NCBI GenBank assembly: GCA_013360915.1 | Contig: JABWAT010000001.1 | Location: forward strand, 255,259-319,258 | Origin: Bacteroidota bacterium | GTDB lineage: Bacteria; Bacteroidota; JABWAT01 | Direction of reading: 5' to 3' | DNA: 64,000 nucleotides | Part shown: one piece after another, positions 17,472-27,488 of the stretch | How positions within the stretch are numbered: the first letter of the stretch is position 1 | Layout of the letters: each line of letters begins with the position of its first letter | Position numbers and translations under genes: made by a program | The notes under the pieces: model-generated | Databases searched by the model: none | What the model was told of the DNA's origin: nothing | Seen by the model: the letters and a program-made list of their open reading frames with translations, nothing else

Positions 17472-19586
17472 ATGACCCAACGCACCATCCATTCAGGAAT
17501 GACCAGATTCCTGTTCATCGCCCTCTGTCTGTTCACCGGCAGCACGACCGGTTTTTCACAGGATCTGTTTACCCAAAAAGCGACCAGTACAGGAAACATC
17601 GGAGTCAGCTTCAGCAACACGGGTGTTTTTGGCAATGCCTTCAATGCAAATTTTCAGAAGGGGATGCCCTCACTTGAATACCCTCTTGGTTCGGGAATCG
17701 AGCATATTTTTGAGGGAGGACTGTGGGTAGGAGCCCGGGTGGGATCGGAAGCCCGGGTATCAACTGCTGCTGCCGGCGAAGATGCAAATGGTTATGGGGC
17801 AGGTGACGAGGGATATGAATTCACCGTCGATACCATTAATACACAGATTGTTGAGAGATCCAGTTTACAGGATTCCCGTTTTGCCAGTCCGCTTGCAATT
17901 TCTCATCAGGATTTTGTCACCTGGTATACTGACAGACGAGTCACCATTCCCGGTCCGAACACACCGATCACCAATCACACCAAACCCATCGGGCTGGCTG
18001 TACGGCAGGAATCTTATGCATGGTCATTTGCCTTCACTGATTTTTTTGTAATTGTCACCTACCACATCACCAACGAATCAGCCGATACACTGAGAGATGT
18101 TTACACCGGAATCTGGACTGATTTTGTGGTAAGAAACGTCAAAGTAACGGCACCGCGCGGATCTGCATTTTTCAGTGCACATGGAAACGGTGTAATTGAC
18201 AGTCTGGCCTCCCAATATGCCTTTGATGCCAATGGAGATATTGGTTTCACCGACAGTTATGTGGCCTTGAGTTACCTTGGAACGTTTTATCAGAATCAAC
18301 TGATCAACCGCAAAACCGATCCCGGGCACAAACTGAATTATCAATACTGGGGATTCCGCGGCGCAGATCCGGCCTCCCTTTCCCCCATCAATGATGCTGA
18401 ACGTTACCTGCGAATGTCGACCAGCATGACGGAAGCAGATATACAGGTCAAATACACCAAGGCAGGTAACCGCTCGGCCATGATGGCAGCCGGCCCGCTT
18501 GCCTCTGTTGCACCCGGAGAATCTTTCGAGGTTGTATTTGCAATTGTTTGCGCAAAAAAAACCGGTTTTGAAGCTGCGGCCCTGGACAAACCCGAACAGA
18601 AAGTCGACCTGATCACCAATATTGGCTGGGCCCGGAGCACCTTTCAGGGCGAGGATGTTAACAACAATGGGGTTCTCGATCCGGGTGAGGATGCCAATAA
18701 CAATGGAATTTTGAACCGGTACATTGTTCCAACCCCTCCCAATTCCCCTAGAATCAAAGTGGTTCCGGGCGACCGGATGGTCAGCCTGTACTGGACGAAG
18801 GCCTCGGAACAATCAGTAGATCCCATTTCGAACCTGAGGGATTTTGAAGGATACCGGATTTTTAAAACCGATCTGGGCGATGAACTCGATCTGACCCGCA
18901 GTCTGAACGATCAGCTGAAACTGGTTGCCCAATTTGATCTGGCCGGAAATCCATGGGGATTCAATACCGGATTGGAAACATCGGGCGCTTTCTCGAATCT
19001 GACCGCTTCGCCTGTCACCTTTGAAGGAGATACCACCCGTTATCATTACCGGTATGATTTTCCCGGTTTAAAAAACGGATGGATGTACAATTTCGCTGTA
19101 ACGGCCTTCGACCGGGGAGATGAAGTCAAACGTATTCCTCCACTGGAATCACCGGTTCGGGCCAGTTCCCTTCCCGCTTTCCCGGGAACCATGCCGAATG
19201 AAAAATTTGTAAATGGTGATCCGTTTGTCTACCCGAATCCGTTCTATGTAAAAGCCAGATGGGACGGAGCTGGTGATGTGAACCATCGGATTCAGTTTGC
19301 GAATCTGCCATCGAAGGCCACAGTCACCATTTTCACGATTTCGGGAGACAAGGTTTTTTCCTTTGATCACGACGGAACCCCCGATTCGGGCAACAGGACC
19401 AAGTGGTTCGATACGTTTGGTGCCCGGACCTCGGGTAACTGGCAAGCCACTTTTACCGGTGGAGAATATGGCTGGAATCTGGTCTCGACGGGAAACCAGA
19501 ACATTGCCTCAGGTCTGTATCTCTTTACTGTTGAGGACAAAGACAGCGGAGACGTGAAAACCGGCAAATTTGTCATCATTAATTAA
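17472..19586 (+). CDS. large secreted protein with T9SS-like C-terminal region
   Basis: 704 aa. An N-terminal signal peptide (hydrophobic run FLFIALCLFTGS, probable cleavage after GFSQ near residue 30). The body is beta-rich; around 395-415 two calcium-loop-like repeats appear (DVNNNGVLDPGED then DANNNGILN), followed by a fibronectin type III-like segment starting RIKVVPGDRMVSLYWTKA. The C-terminus has the pattern of T9SS-associated sorting/assembly domains in the FCB group: YPNPF near 580, a strand pair, and the closing ASGLYLFTVED ... GKFVIIN. No catalytic domain recognised; likely an exported structural or adhesin-like protein. It opens a run of six surface genes; the following gene starts 31 nt after its stop. 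Confidence 0.8.
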   Translation: MTQRTIHSGMTRFLFIALCLFTGSTTGFSQDLFTQKATSTGNIGVSFSNTGVFGNAFNANFQKGMPSLEYPLGSGIEHIFEGGLWVGARVGSEARVSTAAAGEDANGYGAGDEGYEFTVDTINTQIVERSSLQDSRFASPLAISHQDFVTWYTDRRVTIPGPNTPITNHTKPIGLAVRQESYAWSFAFTDFFVIVTYHITNESADTLRDVYTGIWTDFVVRNVKVTAPRGSAFFSAHGNGVIDSLASQYAFDANGDIGFTDSYVALSYLGTFYQNQLINRKTDPGHKLNYQYWGFRGADPASLSPINDAERYLRMSTSMTEADIQVKYTKAGNRSAMMAAGPLASVAPGESFEVVFAIVCAKKTGFEAAALDKPEQKVDLITNIGWARSTFQGEDVNNNGVLDPGEDANNNGILNRYIVPTPPNSPRIKVVPGDRMVSLYWTKASEQSVDPISNLRDFEGYRIFKTDLGDELDLTRSLNDQLKLVAQFDLAGNPWGFNTGLETSGAFSNLTASPVTFEGDTTRYHYRYDFPGLKNGWMYNFAVTAFDRGDEVKRIPPLESPVRASSLPAFPGTMPNEKFVNGDPFVYPNPFYVKARWDGAGDVNHRIQFANLPSKATVTIFTISGDKVFSFDHDGTPDSGNRTKWFDTFGARTSGNWQATFTGGEYGWNLVSTGNQNIASGLYLFTVEDKDSGDVKTGKFVIIN

Positions 19587-19617
19587 TCTCTATTTTATCA
19601 ATAAACAGGAATCAACC

Positions 19618-21831
19618 ATGAAGAAACTGGTACTAACCCTGGTTGCTCTCAGCAGCCTTGCACTGGGTGCCTATGCCCAATACCCCGTTAAATCGGTCTA
19701 CGAAACCCAATTCCGCAGCGAAGCCGACCTGCTTGCAAAGAAGGATTTATCACCACTCATTGCCACCCAGGATAGCTATTCAGATACCATTTCCATTGTG
19801 GCCGTCGTTCTGGAAGCCCCCTATCAGGCCGATGGAAAACGAACCTATTACAGTTCATCCAGTCCAACCATTGTGCGGTTTAATGTGGCAGACACCACTT
19901 TTCTACGCACACGTGATTTTGCATGGAACTGCATCAATGTTGCCACCGATCTCGATTCCTCCTTTACCCCGAAAGATCCGCTCAAACTGGGTCAGCTTGA
20001 ACCCGGTATGATTGTGAAGCTGACCGGCCGTGTTCGTGAATTTCTCAAATCCACCCAATTTGAATTGCTGAAAGGAAGAAAAGAGGGCGGCGTCACTGTC
20101 TACACCAACATCGTGGAAGTGATTGATCAGGTCGATTTATCCGAGTATCCGAAAACCATTTCTCTGCCCATAGCCACCTTCAATGTCGGAACCTGGGTGA
20201 ATAACGTTACCACCACCCAGCAACTGGTGACGGGTGAACCTTACGAATCGGCCCCTGTTTCCTTAACCAATGTGACTGTAACGGGTCTGATTAAAAACAA
20301 TGGTGAAGCAGAAATTTTTATTCAGGATGGGTCGAACAACGTATTTGCCGTCGACAATCAGGCCAACCGTTTCCGTTCGGATCAGGGTCTCTGGCCAAGC
20401 GGCAAACCCATTGCCCCGGTCAACGCCCGTCTGGACTCCATTCAGGGATATATCAGCACCTACAATTCGAACGGCATGTATGGTATTAATCCGATTAACT
20501 CTGATTGGGTGTTTGTAGCGCCCAACATGCCTCCTACGATCAGCACCTGGACCAAATCCAGGAAATACTACGCACCAAACGAGGCAACCACCATTACCTT
20601 CTCGGTGGGTGACAATGATGGAACCCTGACCAAGGTGGCTATGAATTACCGTACCAGCATCAGCGATGATTTCACAGAAGTCCTGGCGGTAAAAGGCACC
20701 GGAAACGATTATTCCGCCATCATTCCTGCTGTTACTGAAGACAGTGCGTTTGTGGAGTTTTACCTGACTGCCACCGACAATGGCAATTCTACCACCCGTC
20801 AACCTACGGTTGATAATTATGCATTCTGGGTGTTAACCGATGCACCATCCATCGGAACCATTCAGTTTTCCCGCCGGTCGGATACCGAATCGCTTTTCAA
20901 AGGCGATACACTGACTGTTGAAGGTGTGGTTACCTCGACCCGCCGCCTGATCGGGGATGTGTACTTACAGAATGGAACCGGTCCCTGGAGCGGAATCCAG
21001 ATTTTTGGTGCACGAACCGATTCGTTTGAAGTGGGAGATCTCGTCCGGGTAACCGGAACGGTAGACGAATTCAGCGGTAAAACCCAGATCCGGTATTTCA
21101 CCACGGCCGACTTCACTGTACTCGATCGCGGAGTTCCCCTGCCTGCAGCCACTCCGGTTGCCTCTTCCGACATTATGAATGGTGGCTCCCTTTCCGAGGC
21201 CTTTGAAAGCGTTCTGGTCTCTCTTGCCAATGTTTACGTGATTAATACCAACTCGAACATTGCCACCGATGGAAAAAGCCGCGGAGAAATTCTGGTCAGT
21301 GAAAATGAATCTGCTATTTCAGGTCTGACGATTGATGATAAAGCCAACCGGAACAACCACATTCTTCCCTTCATCAATACCCTGAATGTGGATTATACCC
21401 TGACCAAGGCAGATTCACTAAAGGATTTGTTCACCCTCGGCCAGAAATTCGAGACCCTGAGCGGTATTGTGGATGCCTTTTTCCTGTCATATTCACTTCA
21501 GCCGCGTGATTCAGCCGATTTCGGATTCAACTCAGGAATTTCGGTTCGTGATGAAAATCCGGGTGCATTTGAACTGTCACAAAACTATCCAAATCCGTTC
21601 AACCCATCGACCACCATCCGGTTCAGGGTTCCTGTTACCTCCACGGTCACCATCGAAGTGTTTAACCTGCTTGGTCAGCGCGTGACCACACTGGTCAACA
21701 AACAAATTGCAGCCAACACCAATCAGGTGGTTACCTTTAACGGAGCAGGTCTGTCCAGCGGATTGTATTTCTATCAGCTGAAAGCAGACAACCGGGTCAT
21801 GGCCACCCGGAAAATGATGATGATCAAATAA
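19618..21831 (+). CDS. secreted protein with OB-fold-like repeats and T9SS C-terminal sorting domain
   Basis: 737 aa from the ATG at 19618 (AGGA upstream, immediately followed by a clean signal peptide MKKLVLTLVALSSLALGAYAQ); the frame start at 19570 overlaps the previous gene and is rejected. Two stretches (roughly 210-290 and 430-510) look like the YhcR/ExeM-type OB-fold found in secreted nucleases: strand patterns ending in EIFIQDGSNNVFAVD and DVYLQNGTGPWSGIQIFG followed by GDLVRVTGTVDEFSGKTQI. No nuclease catalytic domain was seen. The last ~90 residues are a textbook T9SS type A sorting domain: LSQNYPNPFNPSTTIRF, VTIEVFNLLGQRV, SSGLYFYQL, final K-rich ATRKMMMIK. Confidence 0.85.
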   Translation: MKKLVLTLVALSSLALGAYAQYPVKSVYETQFRSEADLLAKKDLSPLIATQDSYSDTISIVAVVLEAPYQADGKRTYYSSSSPTIVRFNVADTTFLRTRDFAWNCINVATDLDSSFTPKDPLKLGQLEPGMIVKLTGRVREFLKSTQFELLKGRKEGGVTVYTNIVEVIDQVDLSEYPKTISLPIATFNVGTWVNNVTTTQQLVTGEPYESAPVSLTNVTVTGLIKNNGEAEIFIQDGSNNVFAVDNQANRFRSDQGLWPSGKPIAPVNARLDSIQGYISTYNSNGMYGINPINSDWVFVAPNMPPTISTWTKSRKYYAPNEATTITFSVGDNDGTLTKVAMNYRTSISDDFTEVLAVKGTGNDYSAIIPAVTEDSAFVEFYLTATDNGNSTTRQPTVDNYAFWVLTDAPSIGTIQFSRRSDTESLFKGDTLTVEGVVTSTRRLIGDVYLQNGTGPWSGIQIFGARTDSFEVGDLVRVTGTVDEFSGKTQIRYFTTADFTVLDRGVPLPAATPVASSDIMNGGSLSEAFESVLVSLANVYVINTNSNIATDGKSRGEILVSENESAISGLTIDDKANRNNHILPFINTLNVDYTLTKADSLKDLFTLGQKFETLSGIVDAFFLSYSLQPRDSADFGFNSGISVRDENPGAFELSQNYPNPFNPSTTIRFRVPVTSTVTIEVFNLLGQRVTTLVNKQIAANTNQVVTFNGAGLSSGLYFYQLKADNRVMATRKMMMIK

Positions 21832-21883
21832 GGAAACCAGAAATGTAAACCAGCCGGGTCTGTATCCGGCTGGACCTTTTCCC

Positions 21884-23656
21884 ATGATAAAGAACCACCC
21901 TTTCATCCGGTTTGCCGGTTTTGCAATCCTTTTACTGGCAGTCAGTTCGTGTAAAGAACCGCTGCTGGATAATCCGACCTGCAATCTGCCACCGGAAACC
22001 ACCCTCTTCCTCGATACCACCGACGTAAACACGGTGATTTCCATCTCGGAGATTACCCTGTTCTGGAGTGGCGATGATCCGGATGGTGAAGTGGCTGGCT
22101 ATTTCTATTCAGTGGATTCGATGGCCACCTGGCAATTCACCACAGAACGGTCGGTCAAGGTCATCGTTCCGACACTGGGAAAAGACACCATCATCACCAG
22201 ATTGTTTGCTGCGGCAGCCGATGCCAGCGGTGATGGCAAGTATAACTCCTCGGTGCTTTACCTCGGTAAAAACATTGGAGGTGAACCCTTCACCGATCAG
22301 AATTCGGATGGACTTTTTTCATCTGGTGAACCCTTTACTGATATCGGATTGATCGATCCGACCCCTGCCGGATTTGCCATCCGGATCAAAAACACCCCTC
22401 CGGTTGCCCGGTTTCAGGATGAGTCAGACATTCCTGCCGTTACGCTGCCGGTAGCCACTTTTGCACTGGATGGAACCGATGCCGATGGCGTTCAGACGCT
22501 GAACCGGGCTGAGATTGCACTGAATGATACAACCGGTGCAAATTGGGTCAGTCTGCCTGCCAAACCAGGGCTTGTCACGCTGATTGCAGACCTTTCAGTA
22601 TCGGGTGACACCACCGAAGCCTCCATTTTCCTCGGTTCCGACCTGAAGCCGACCGGGACGAAAATCAAAAACCTGGCCCTTAACGCGAATAATGTGTTGT
22701 ACTACCGGTTGGTTGATAACACCGATGCCCACTCACCGATTGTATCGATGCCAGCCAAGGGAAGCGGGAAGATCTGGCGGGTCAATGCCTCGGCCAATGC
22801 GGGCCAGCTTCTGATCATCCGGGCACATGAACTGGGAGACGGAGATTCGCTGCGCTCCGTTCTGAAACGTACACCATCGGGCGGTGTGGGTGGCTATTAC
22901 AGCAATCCGGATCTGGTTGCTTTGCAAAATCCGGACTTTTCGCAAACCATCAGCAAGGGAATCAGAAACACACTTATCCGTGCAACCGTGTTCGCCTACC
23001 GGAAACTGATCTGGTATGGTATGACGGACCCGGCCGTTAACCTGGCTCAGTCGGTGATTCCATCTTATCTGAATGCCGGTGGAAAAGCCTTTGTGCGGTT
23101 CGGTTTCAGCGGATCGGAAAACGCCCTGGATCTGGAAGGATTGCGGTTCCTGCCCATTGACTCGGTGAATCAGACTTATTATTTCGACAACGGTACCACA
23201 CGGAACGGATTTGCTTCCTTTTTCCGGTCCAATCGTTACATCGTCCGGGATTCTGTTGGCACCTATCCCCCGGCCAATTTGCCAGATCCTGTTTTTTTTA
23301 ACTCCCTTCCTCAACGATTGGGATCACAAGCCTTTATTTCGCAATCGTTTTACACATTTGTCCCCTCCTCACAGGCCATTGTACTTTACCGGCACGATGT
23401 TCCTCAGTCACAGGACACCTGGCCACTCAGTAAATCACGGTATGGCGGCTTTGGAACCCCTGTTGTTATGATTGAGAATCTGAACCGGAATCTGGTTTTT
23501 ACCACGGTTCCCATCACCTTCCTGACGCGGATTCCACCGGGAGAAACCTATCCGAAATCAGAGGGTGGAAAAACCTATGTGAATCCGGCCACGGAGATAT
23601 TATCGAAAATTCTGTCGGTTGAATTTGAACGACCCTCTTCAAGGAGGCGGCCATGA
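21884..23656 (+). CDS. surface lipoprotein of unknown function
   Basis: 590 aa. Lipoprotein signal with lipobox LAVSSC (C23), so the mature protein is probably anchored in the outer membrane. The N-terminal part has an immunoglobulin/fibronectin-like look (PPETTLFLDTTDVNTV, then FWSGDDPDGEVAGYFYSVD); the C-terminal half (from about 290) resembles an alpha/beta flavodoxin-like layout with LLIIRAHELGDGDS and later VVMIENLNRNLVFTTVP, but no family is claimed. Its stop overlaps the start of the TonB-dependent receptor (ATGA, 23653-23656), a strong sign that both belong to one complex. Lipoproteins in this position often act as substrate-binding lids (SusD-like), though this sequence is not recognisably SusD. 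Confidence 0.75.
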   Translation: MIKNHPFIRFAGFAILLLAVSSCKEPLLDNPTCNLPPETTLFLDTTDVNTVISISEITLFWSGDDPDGEVAGYFYSVDSMATWQFTTERSVKVIVPTLGKDTIITRLFAAAADASGDGKYNSSVLYLGKNIGGEPFTDQNSDGLFSSGEPFTDIGLIDPTPAGFAIRIKNTPPVARFQDESDIPAVTLPVATFALDGTDADGVQTLNRAEIALNDTTGANWVSLPAKPGLVTLIADLSVSGDTTEASIFLGSDLKPTGTKIKNLALNANNVLYYRLVDNTDAHSPIVSMPAKGSGKIWRVNASANAGQLLIIRAHELGDGDSLRSVLKRTPSGGVGGYYSNPDLVALQNPDFSQTISKGIRNTLIRATVFAYRKLIWYGMTDPAVNLAQSVIPSYLNAGGKAFVRFGFSGSENALDLEGLRFLPIDSVNQTYYFDNGTTRNGFASFFRSNRYIVRDSVGTYPPANLPDPVFFNSLPQRLGSQAFISQSFYTFVPSSQAIVLYRHDVPQSQDTWPLSKSRYGGFGTPVVMIENLNRNLVFTTVPITFLTRIPPGETYPKSEGGKTYVNPATEILSKILSVEFERPSSRRRP

Positions 23657-26484
23657 AACGGTGGATTCTTCCCCTCCTTCTCATAATTCTGCCGGCAGTG
23701 GCTTCGGCCCAGTCGGGTTCCATCAGCGGAACCGTTCGTGATAAGGACACAAAAGAGGCTCTGATCGGGGTTAACATCACCCTGAAAGGGACTTATTACG
23801 GTGCTGCCACCGACTATGACGGGAATTTTAAAATCGACCATATCACCCCGGGTGAATACAACGTTCAGGCGTCCTATGTCGGGTATAAAAAGATTCTTCA
23901 GACCGGAGTCAAAGTGGTGGCCGGTAAGGATACCCGTCTGAATTTCAACCTTCCGGTCGAAGAACTTTCACTCGATCAGGAGGTGCTGGTCATTGGTGAA
24001 AAGCCCATATTCGACATTGAGCAGGCAAACTCGGCGGTTTCGGTTAAAGCAGAAGATCTGGCTGCCACACCTCTTCAGAATATTCAGCAGGTGGCCGGAA
24101 ATCAGGCTGGTATCGTTCAGACCGTGGACGGTATTTATGTTCGCGGAGGAAAGCCGTATGAGACCGGATACTATGTCGATGGGGTTTCAGCAAAAGATCC
24201 GCTGGCAGGAACCGGCTTCGGTCTGGATCTGAATCTGGATGACATTGATGCCGTGGATGTGGTGACTGGTGGTATCGGGGCTGAATCGGGGGCTACCAGC
24301 GGATTCATCTCGGTAAAGACGAAGGAAGGCGGTAAGGATCACCGGCTTAAAATCAACCATCAGCGTGACTACTTCACCGATGGCGATAATGATTATGACT
24401 GGTCGTGGAATTATGATTCCTGGGATGGAACGCTCAGCGGTCCGCTCACCCCTCTGACCCATCTGGCAAAGCTGGCCGGAACCGATGCCGGAGAACTGAC
24501 TTATTACACAAACTTCTCTTACTCGGGCAGCGATGAGTTTACCAAAAAACCGGCCCGCCAGTTGTATTCTTCCCTGTTTGATAACGAAACCAGTCTGGCT
24601 CCCAAGCAGGATAACCGCTGGTCGGGTTCTGTAAAAATCACCTGGAAACCTCAGCCCACACGCAAATGGTTTTACAGTTACCGCCGGTCTGTGAATATTA
24701 ACCAGAACGCAAACATGCTCCGGTTCATTTCCCTCACCGGTGATCTGAGGCCCGGATATCAGTATTCCTTTTCTTTGATTCCCGATCAGGCGACCACCTT
24801 TACCAGTGACCTGAATCAGATGATTCTTGGTTACACACAGACCCTTTCCACCAATGATTATGTCGATTTCCGCGTGGCACGCGTCTTTTCGAAATTAAGA
24901 GCCGATGCCAATGGTCGTCCCTGGCGTCCCGATTCGCTGAGCGAGGATTACAATCCCGAAAGCATTATTACCGATCCCATTTCCTACTGGAGCGGATCCA
25001 CTCCGGACATCCGGTATGTGGTCCAGGGAGACCCAACCACCGCCGGATTATATAACAAGGGTATTTCGACCACCTGGCACGATCACTGGGCCGAGGAATA
25101 CACCCTGAAAGCTGATTACACCTGGCAGGATCAGCGAGTGGTTTTCCAGACCGGAGTTGAGCATATTTTTTCTACCTATCAGTGGGTCGACGTTCAATCC
25201 CCCTGGATTGGCGCCCCGGTCCGCACCGGTGAACCCACCACGAGATTGGGTTATTCATCTGAATTCTGGAAAGTGTCTCCGCAAAATGGTGGCATTTATG
25301 CGTCCTACCGGGTCAGCGAAAAGGGATTTATCGGAAGCATTGGTCTGCGTATGTCCTATTTCTATCCAGGTACCTTTGCCGACGATCTGATCTTTGCAAA
25401 GAATAATTCATTCCCCATAGCTCCGGCCTTCGTTTCGAAATATAAAAAGGAAACCATCAGCCTGGCCGGAACCTCGGTCTGGATGCGGGCCCTGCCAAAG
25501 GTAAAGGTCTCCTTCCCGGTTTCGGATAACCAGATGCTCTTCTTTAATTACGGACACTCCATTGCCTGGCCACAGGCTTATCAGCTGTATTCCCGGATAG
25601 ATGAAACCGATGTGTCGAGACTGCGTGGCGACCGCCGGGGAAATCCGACCCTGAAGCCTGAAACCACCGTCGAATACGAATTGGGAATCCGGAATCAGAT
25701 CACAGCCAACGATGCCCTGACTGTGGTCGCCTTCACCAAGGATAAATTTGATTATATCACCACCACAGGTGATCAGGAAATTCAGTATAACAACCAATAT
25801 TATTATACTTACAAAAACGATGATTATGCGAAGATTCTGGGAATGGAAGTCACCTATCTGACCCGGATCACCAAGGATCTGCGTCTCAATTCCTCGGTTT
25901 CCTATCAGCAGGCATCGGCCAAATCATCGGATTTCTCTGATTTCAGCACACGGAAACGCGACGAAATCACCACCAAGGAAACCTTCCTGCCCTGGGATCG
26001 CCCATGGATGTTCAAAACCAATCTGACCTGGCAAACTCCTTCTGAAATCGATGGCTGGTGGGGTATTCTGGCCAAAAACTGGAATCTGAACCTGTCGGCC
26101 AATCTTCAGTCTGGAAAACGGTATGATAAACTGACCCCCACGGGGATTGACAATACCACCGGACTTCAGACTTACACCACCCTTCCAACTGACCGGTACT
26201 CACAAATCGGTGAATGGTGGTTCTGGTCCGATCTGGGAGCCCGGCGCACCATTCCGGTAGGCACAGTCAGAATGGTTCTGAGTGTAAAGGTGACAAACCT
26301 GTTCGACAACAAGAACGCCACCATCATCAACCCGCTGACGGGAACGGCCTACGAAGCCGGTGATCCGTATCCCAGTATTGATCCATTGAATCCGCACCCG
26401 TTATACACCAACGTCAATCCGTTTAATCCGGCCCGCTATCTTCCTCAACGCCACATTGTGGCTGGTCTGTCGGTGGAGTTATGA
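23653..26484 (+). CDS. TonB-dependent outer-membrane receptor
   Basis: 943 aa. Signal peptide (MKRWILPLLLIILPAVASAQ), then a carboxypeptidase-regulatory-like domain (about 22-105: GSISGTVRDKDTKEALIGVNI, GEYNVQASYVGYK), a plug domain (about 120-230, with VYVRGGKPYETGYYVDG and DAVDVVTGGIGAESG-type strands), and a long barrel rich in alternating aromatic strands finishing near RYLPQRHIVAGLSVEL with no C-terminal F. The build is that of Bacteroidota-type TonB-dependent transporters, which import large ligands or act as channels with partner lipoproteins. The substrate is unknown; genes on both sides overlap by four bases (lipoprotein upstream, PorV-like downstream). Confidence 0.92.
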   Translation: MKRWILPLLLIILPAVASAQSGSISGTVRDKDTKEALIGVNITLKGTYYGAATDYDGNFKIDHITPGEYNVQASYVGYKKILQTGVKVVAGKDTRLNFNLPVEELSLDQEVLVIGEKPIFDIEQANSAVSVKAEDLAATPLQNIQQVAGNQAGIVQTVDGIYVRGGKPYETGYYVDGVSAKDPLAGTGFGLDLNLDDIDAVDVVTGGIGAESGATSGFISVKTKEGGKDHRLKINHQRDYFTDGDNDYDWSWNYDSWDGTLSGPLTPLTHLAKLAGTDAGELTYYTNFSYSGSDEFTKKPARQLYSSLFDNETSLAPKQDNRWSGSVKITWKPQPTRKWFYSYRRSVNINQNANMLRFISLTGDLRPGYQYSFSLIPDQATTFTSDLNQMILGYTQTLSTNDYVDFRVARVFSKLRADANGRPWRPDSLSEDYNPESIITDPISYWSGSTPDIRYVVQGDPTTAGLYNKGISTTWHDHWAEEYTLKADYTWQDQRVVFQTGVEHIFSTYQWVDVQSPWIGAPVRTGEPTTRLGYSSEFWKVSPQNGGIYASYRVSEKGFIGSIGLRMSYFYPGTFADDLIFAKNNSFPIAPAFVSKYKKETISLAGTSVWMRALPKVKVSFPVSDNQMLFFNYGHSIAWPQAYQLYSRIDETDVSRLRGDRRGNPTLKPETTVEYELGIRNQITANDALTVVAFTKDKFDYITTTGDQEIQYNNQYYYTYKNDDYAKILGMEVTYLTRITKDLRLNSSVSYQQASAKSSDFSDFSTRKRDEITTKETFLPWDRPWMFKTNLTWQTPSEIDGWWGILAKNWNLNLSANLQSGKRYDKLTPTGIDNTTGLQTYTTLPTDRYSQIGEWWFWSDLGARRTIPVGTVRMVLSVKVTNLFDNKNATIINPLTGTAYEAGDPYPSIDPLNPHPLYTNVNPFNPARYLPQRHIVAGLSVEL

Positions 26485-27488
26485 GCATGAAACCCATTTT
26501 CCTTGTTTTTTGCTTCAGTCTTCTGACGACCCCTTTGTTTGCACAGCTCTTTGGTGATCTGGGATCGAACCGGGTTGCCACCAGTTCCTTTCAGTTTCTG
26601 AAAATCGGCATCGGCGCCCGTGAAGCCGCCATGGCAGAAACCGGGGTTTCGGTTTCTGCGGATGCCAATACGCTGTTCTGGAATCCGGCGCACATTGCCT
26701 GGCTGCCTACCGCCTCGACCAGTTTCTCATACAACCGCTGGTATGCCGATATCTATCAGACTGCTCTGGCCACTGTTTTTCAATGGGAAGAGATTGGCAG
26801 TTTCGGTTTCTCATTTAATTACCTTTCCACCGACCCGATGGAACGACGGACCACTTTCCAGCCATTCGGAACCGGAGAAAAATTCAACTATTACGATCTG
26901 GCAGCCGGGGTTACCTACGCACGTCAGATGACCCAGCAGTTCACATTCGGACTGACCGGAAAACTGATCAGAGAACAATTGGCCGAAGTCAGCTACACGG
27001 CCTACACGCTGGATCTGGGTATGACCTATCTGATGGATGATAACCGTGGAACCCGTCTCGCCATTGCCCTCATGAATTTCGGGGGTCGTTATAAACCGGA
27101 AGGAACGGTTACACCTCCCGATGGTGATCCGGTCAGTCGTTTTCAGGACTATCAGGCACCGAGCAATTTCAGAATCGGAATGTCAACCATGATTTATCAG
27201 GATGACATTCACCAGATTCTGGGTGCCGCCCAGCTCAATCACCCGAACGATGGGGCCGAGAATTACGCAATCGGTGCAGAGTACGGTTTCATGGATCTGC
27301 TCTTCCTTCGCTCCGGACTGAAACTCAATGTTGAAGAACAAAGCATTCCCTCCTTCGGTCTCGGATTTCGCCGGGAATTGTTGTCCTTCGATATCCGGTT
27401 CGACTATGCAGCCACTCACATTTCACCATTGGGTCTGGCCCATCGGCTCAGCCTGAGCATGAGCCTTCCACAAGGAGACCTGCGATGA
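26481..27488 (+). CDS. PorV/PorQ-family outer-membrane beta-barrel protein
   Basis: 335 aa. A signal peptide (FLVFCFSLLTTPLFAQ) and the characteristic opening of the PorV/PorQ family: SFQFLKIGIGAREAAMAETG followed by ADANTLFWNPAHIAWL; the remainder is an amphipathic beta-barrel of the FadL-like sort. PorV in T9SS organisms shuttles cargo from the translocon to the attachment complex; paralogues are common in this clade and often pair with specific secreted proteins. The gene overlaps the receptor's stop (ATGA) and its own stop overlaps the next start. A second in-frame ATG six bases on (26487) is an equally good start. Confidence 0.85.
   Translation: MSMKPIFLVFCFSLLTTPLFAQLFGDLGSNRVATSSFQFLKIGIGAREAAMAETGVSVSADANTLFWNPAHIAWLPTASTSFSYNRWYADIYQTALATVFQWEEIGSFGFSFNYLSTDPMERRTTFQPFGTGEKFNYYDLAAGVTYARQMTQQFTFGLTGKLIREQLAEVSYTAYTLDLGMTYLMDDNRGTRLAIALMNFGGRYKPEGTVTPPDGDPVSRFQDYQAPSNFRIGMSTMIYQDDIHQILGAAQLNHPNDGAENYAIGAEYGFMDLLFLRSGLKLNVEEQSIPSFGLGFRRELLSFDIRFDYAATHISPLGLAHRLSLSMSLPQGDLR

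Noticed and set aside
18078-18812. 244-aa minus-strand frame inside the 704-aa secreted protein gene
   Set aside because: Antisense shadow; composition is not protein-like and the plus-strand gene is supported by signal peptide and sorting domain.
21884-23656. SusD-like identity for the lipoprotein before the TonB receptor
   Set aside because: Position fits, but the sequence has no TPR-type helical pattern of SusD and looks beta-rich or flavodoxin-like.
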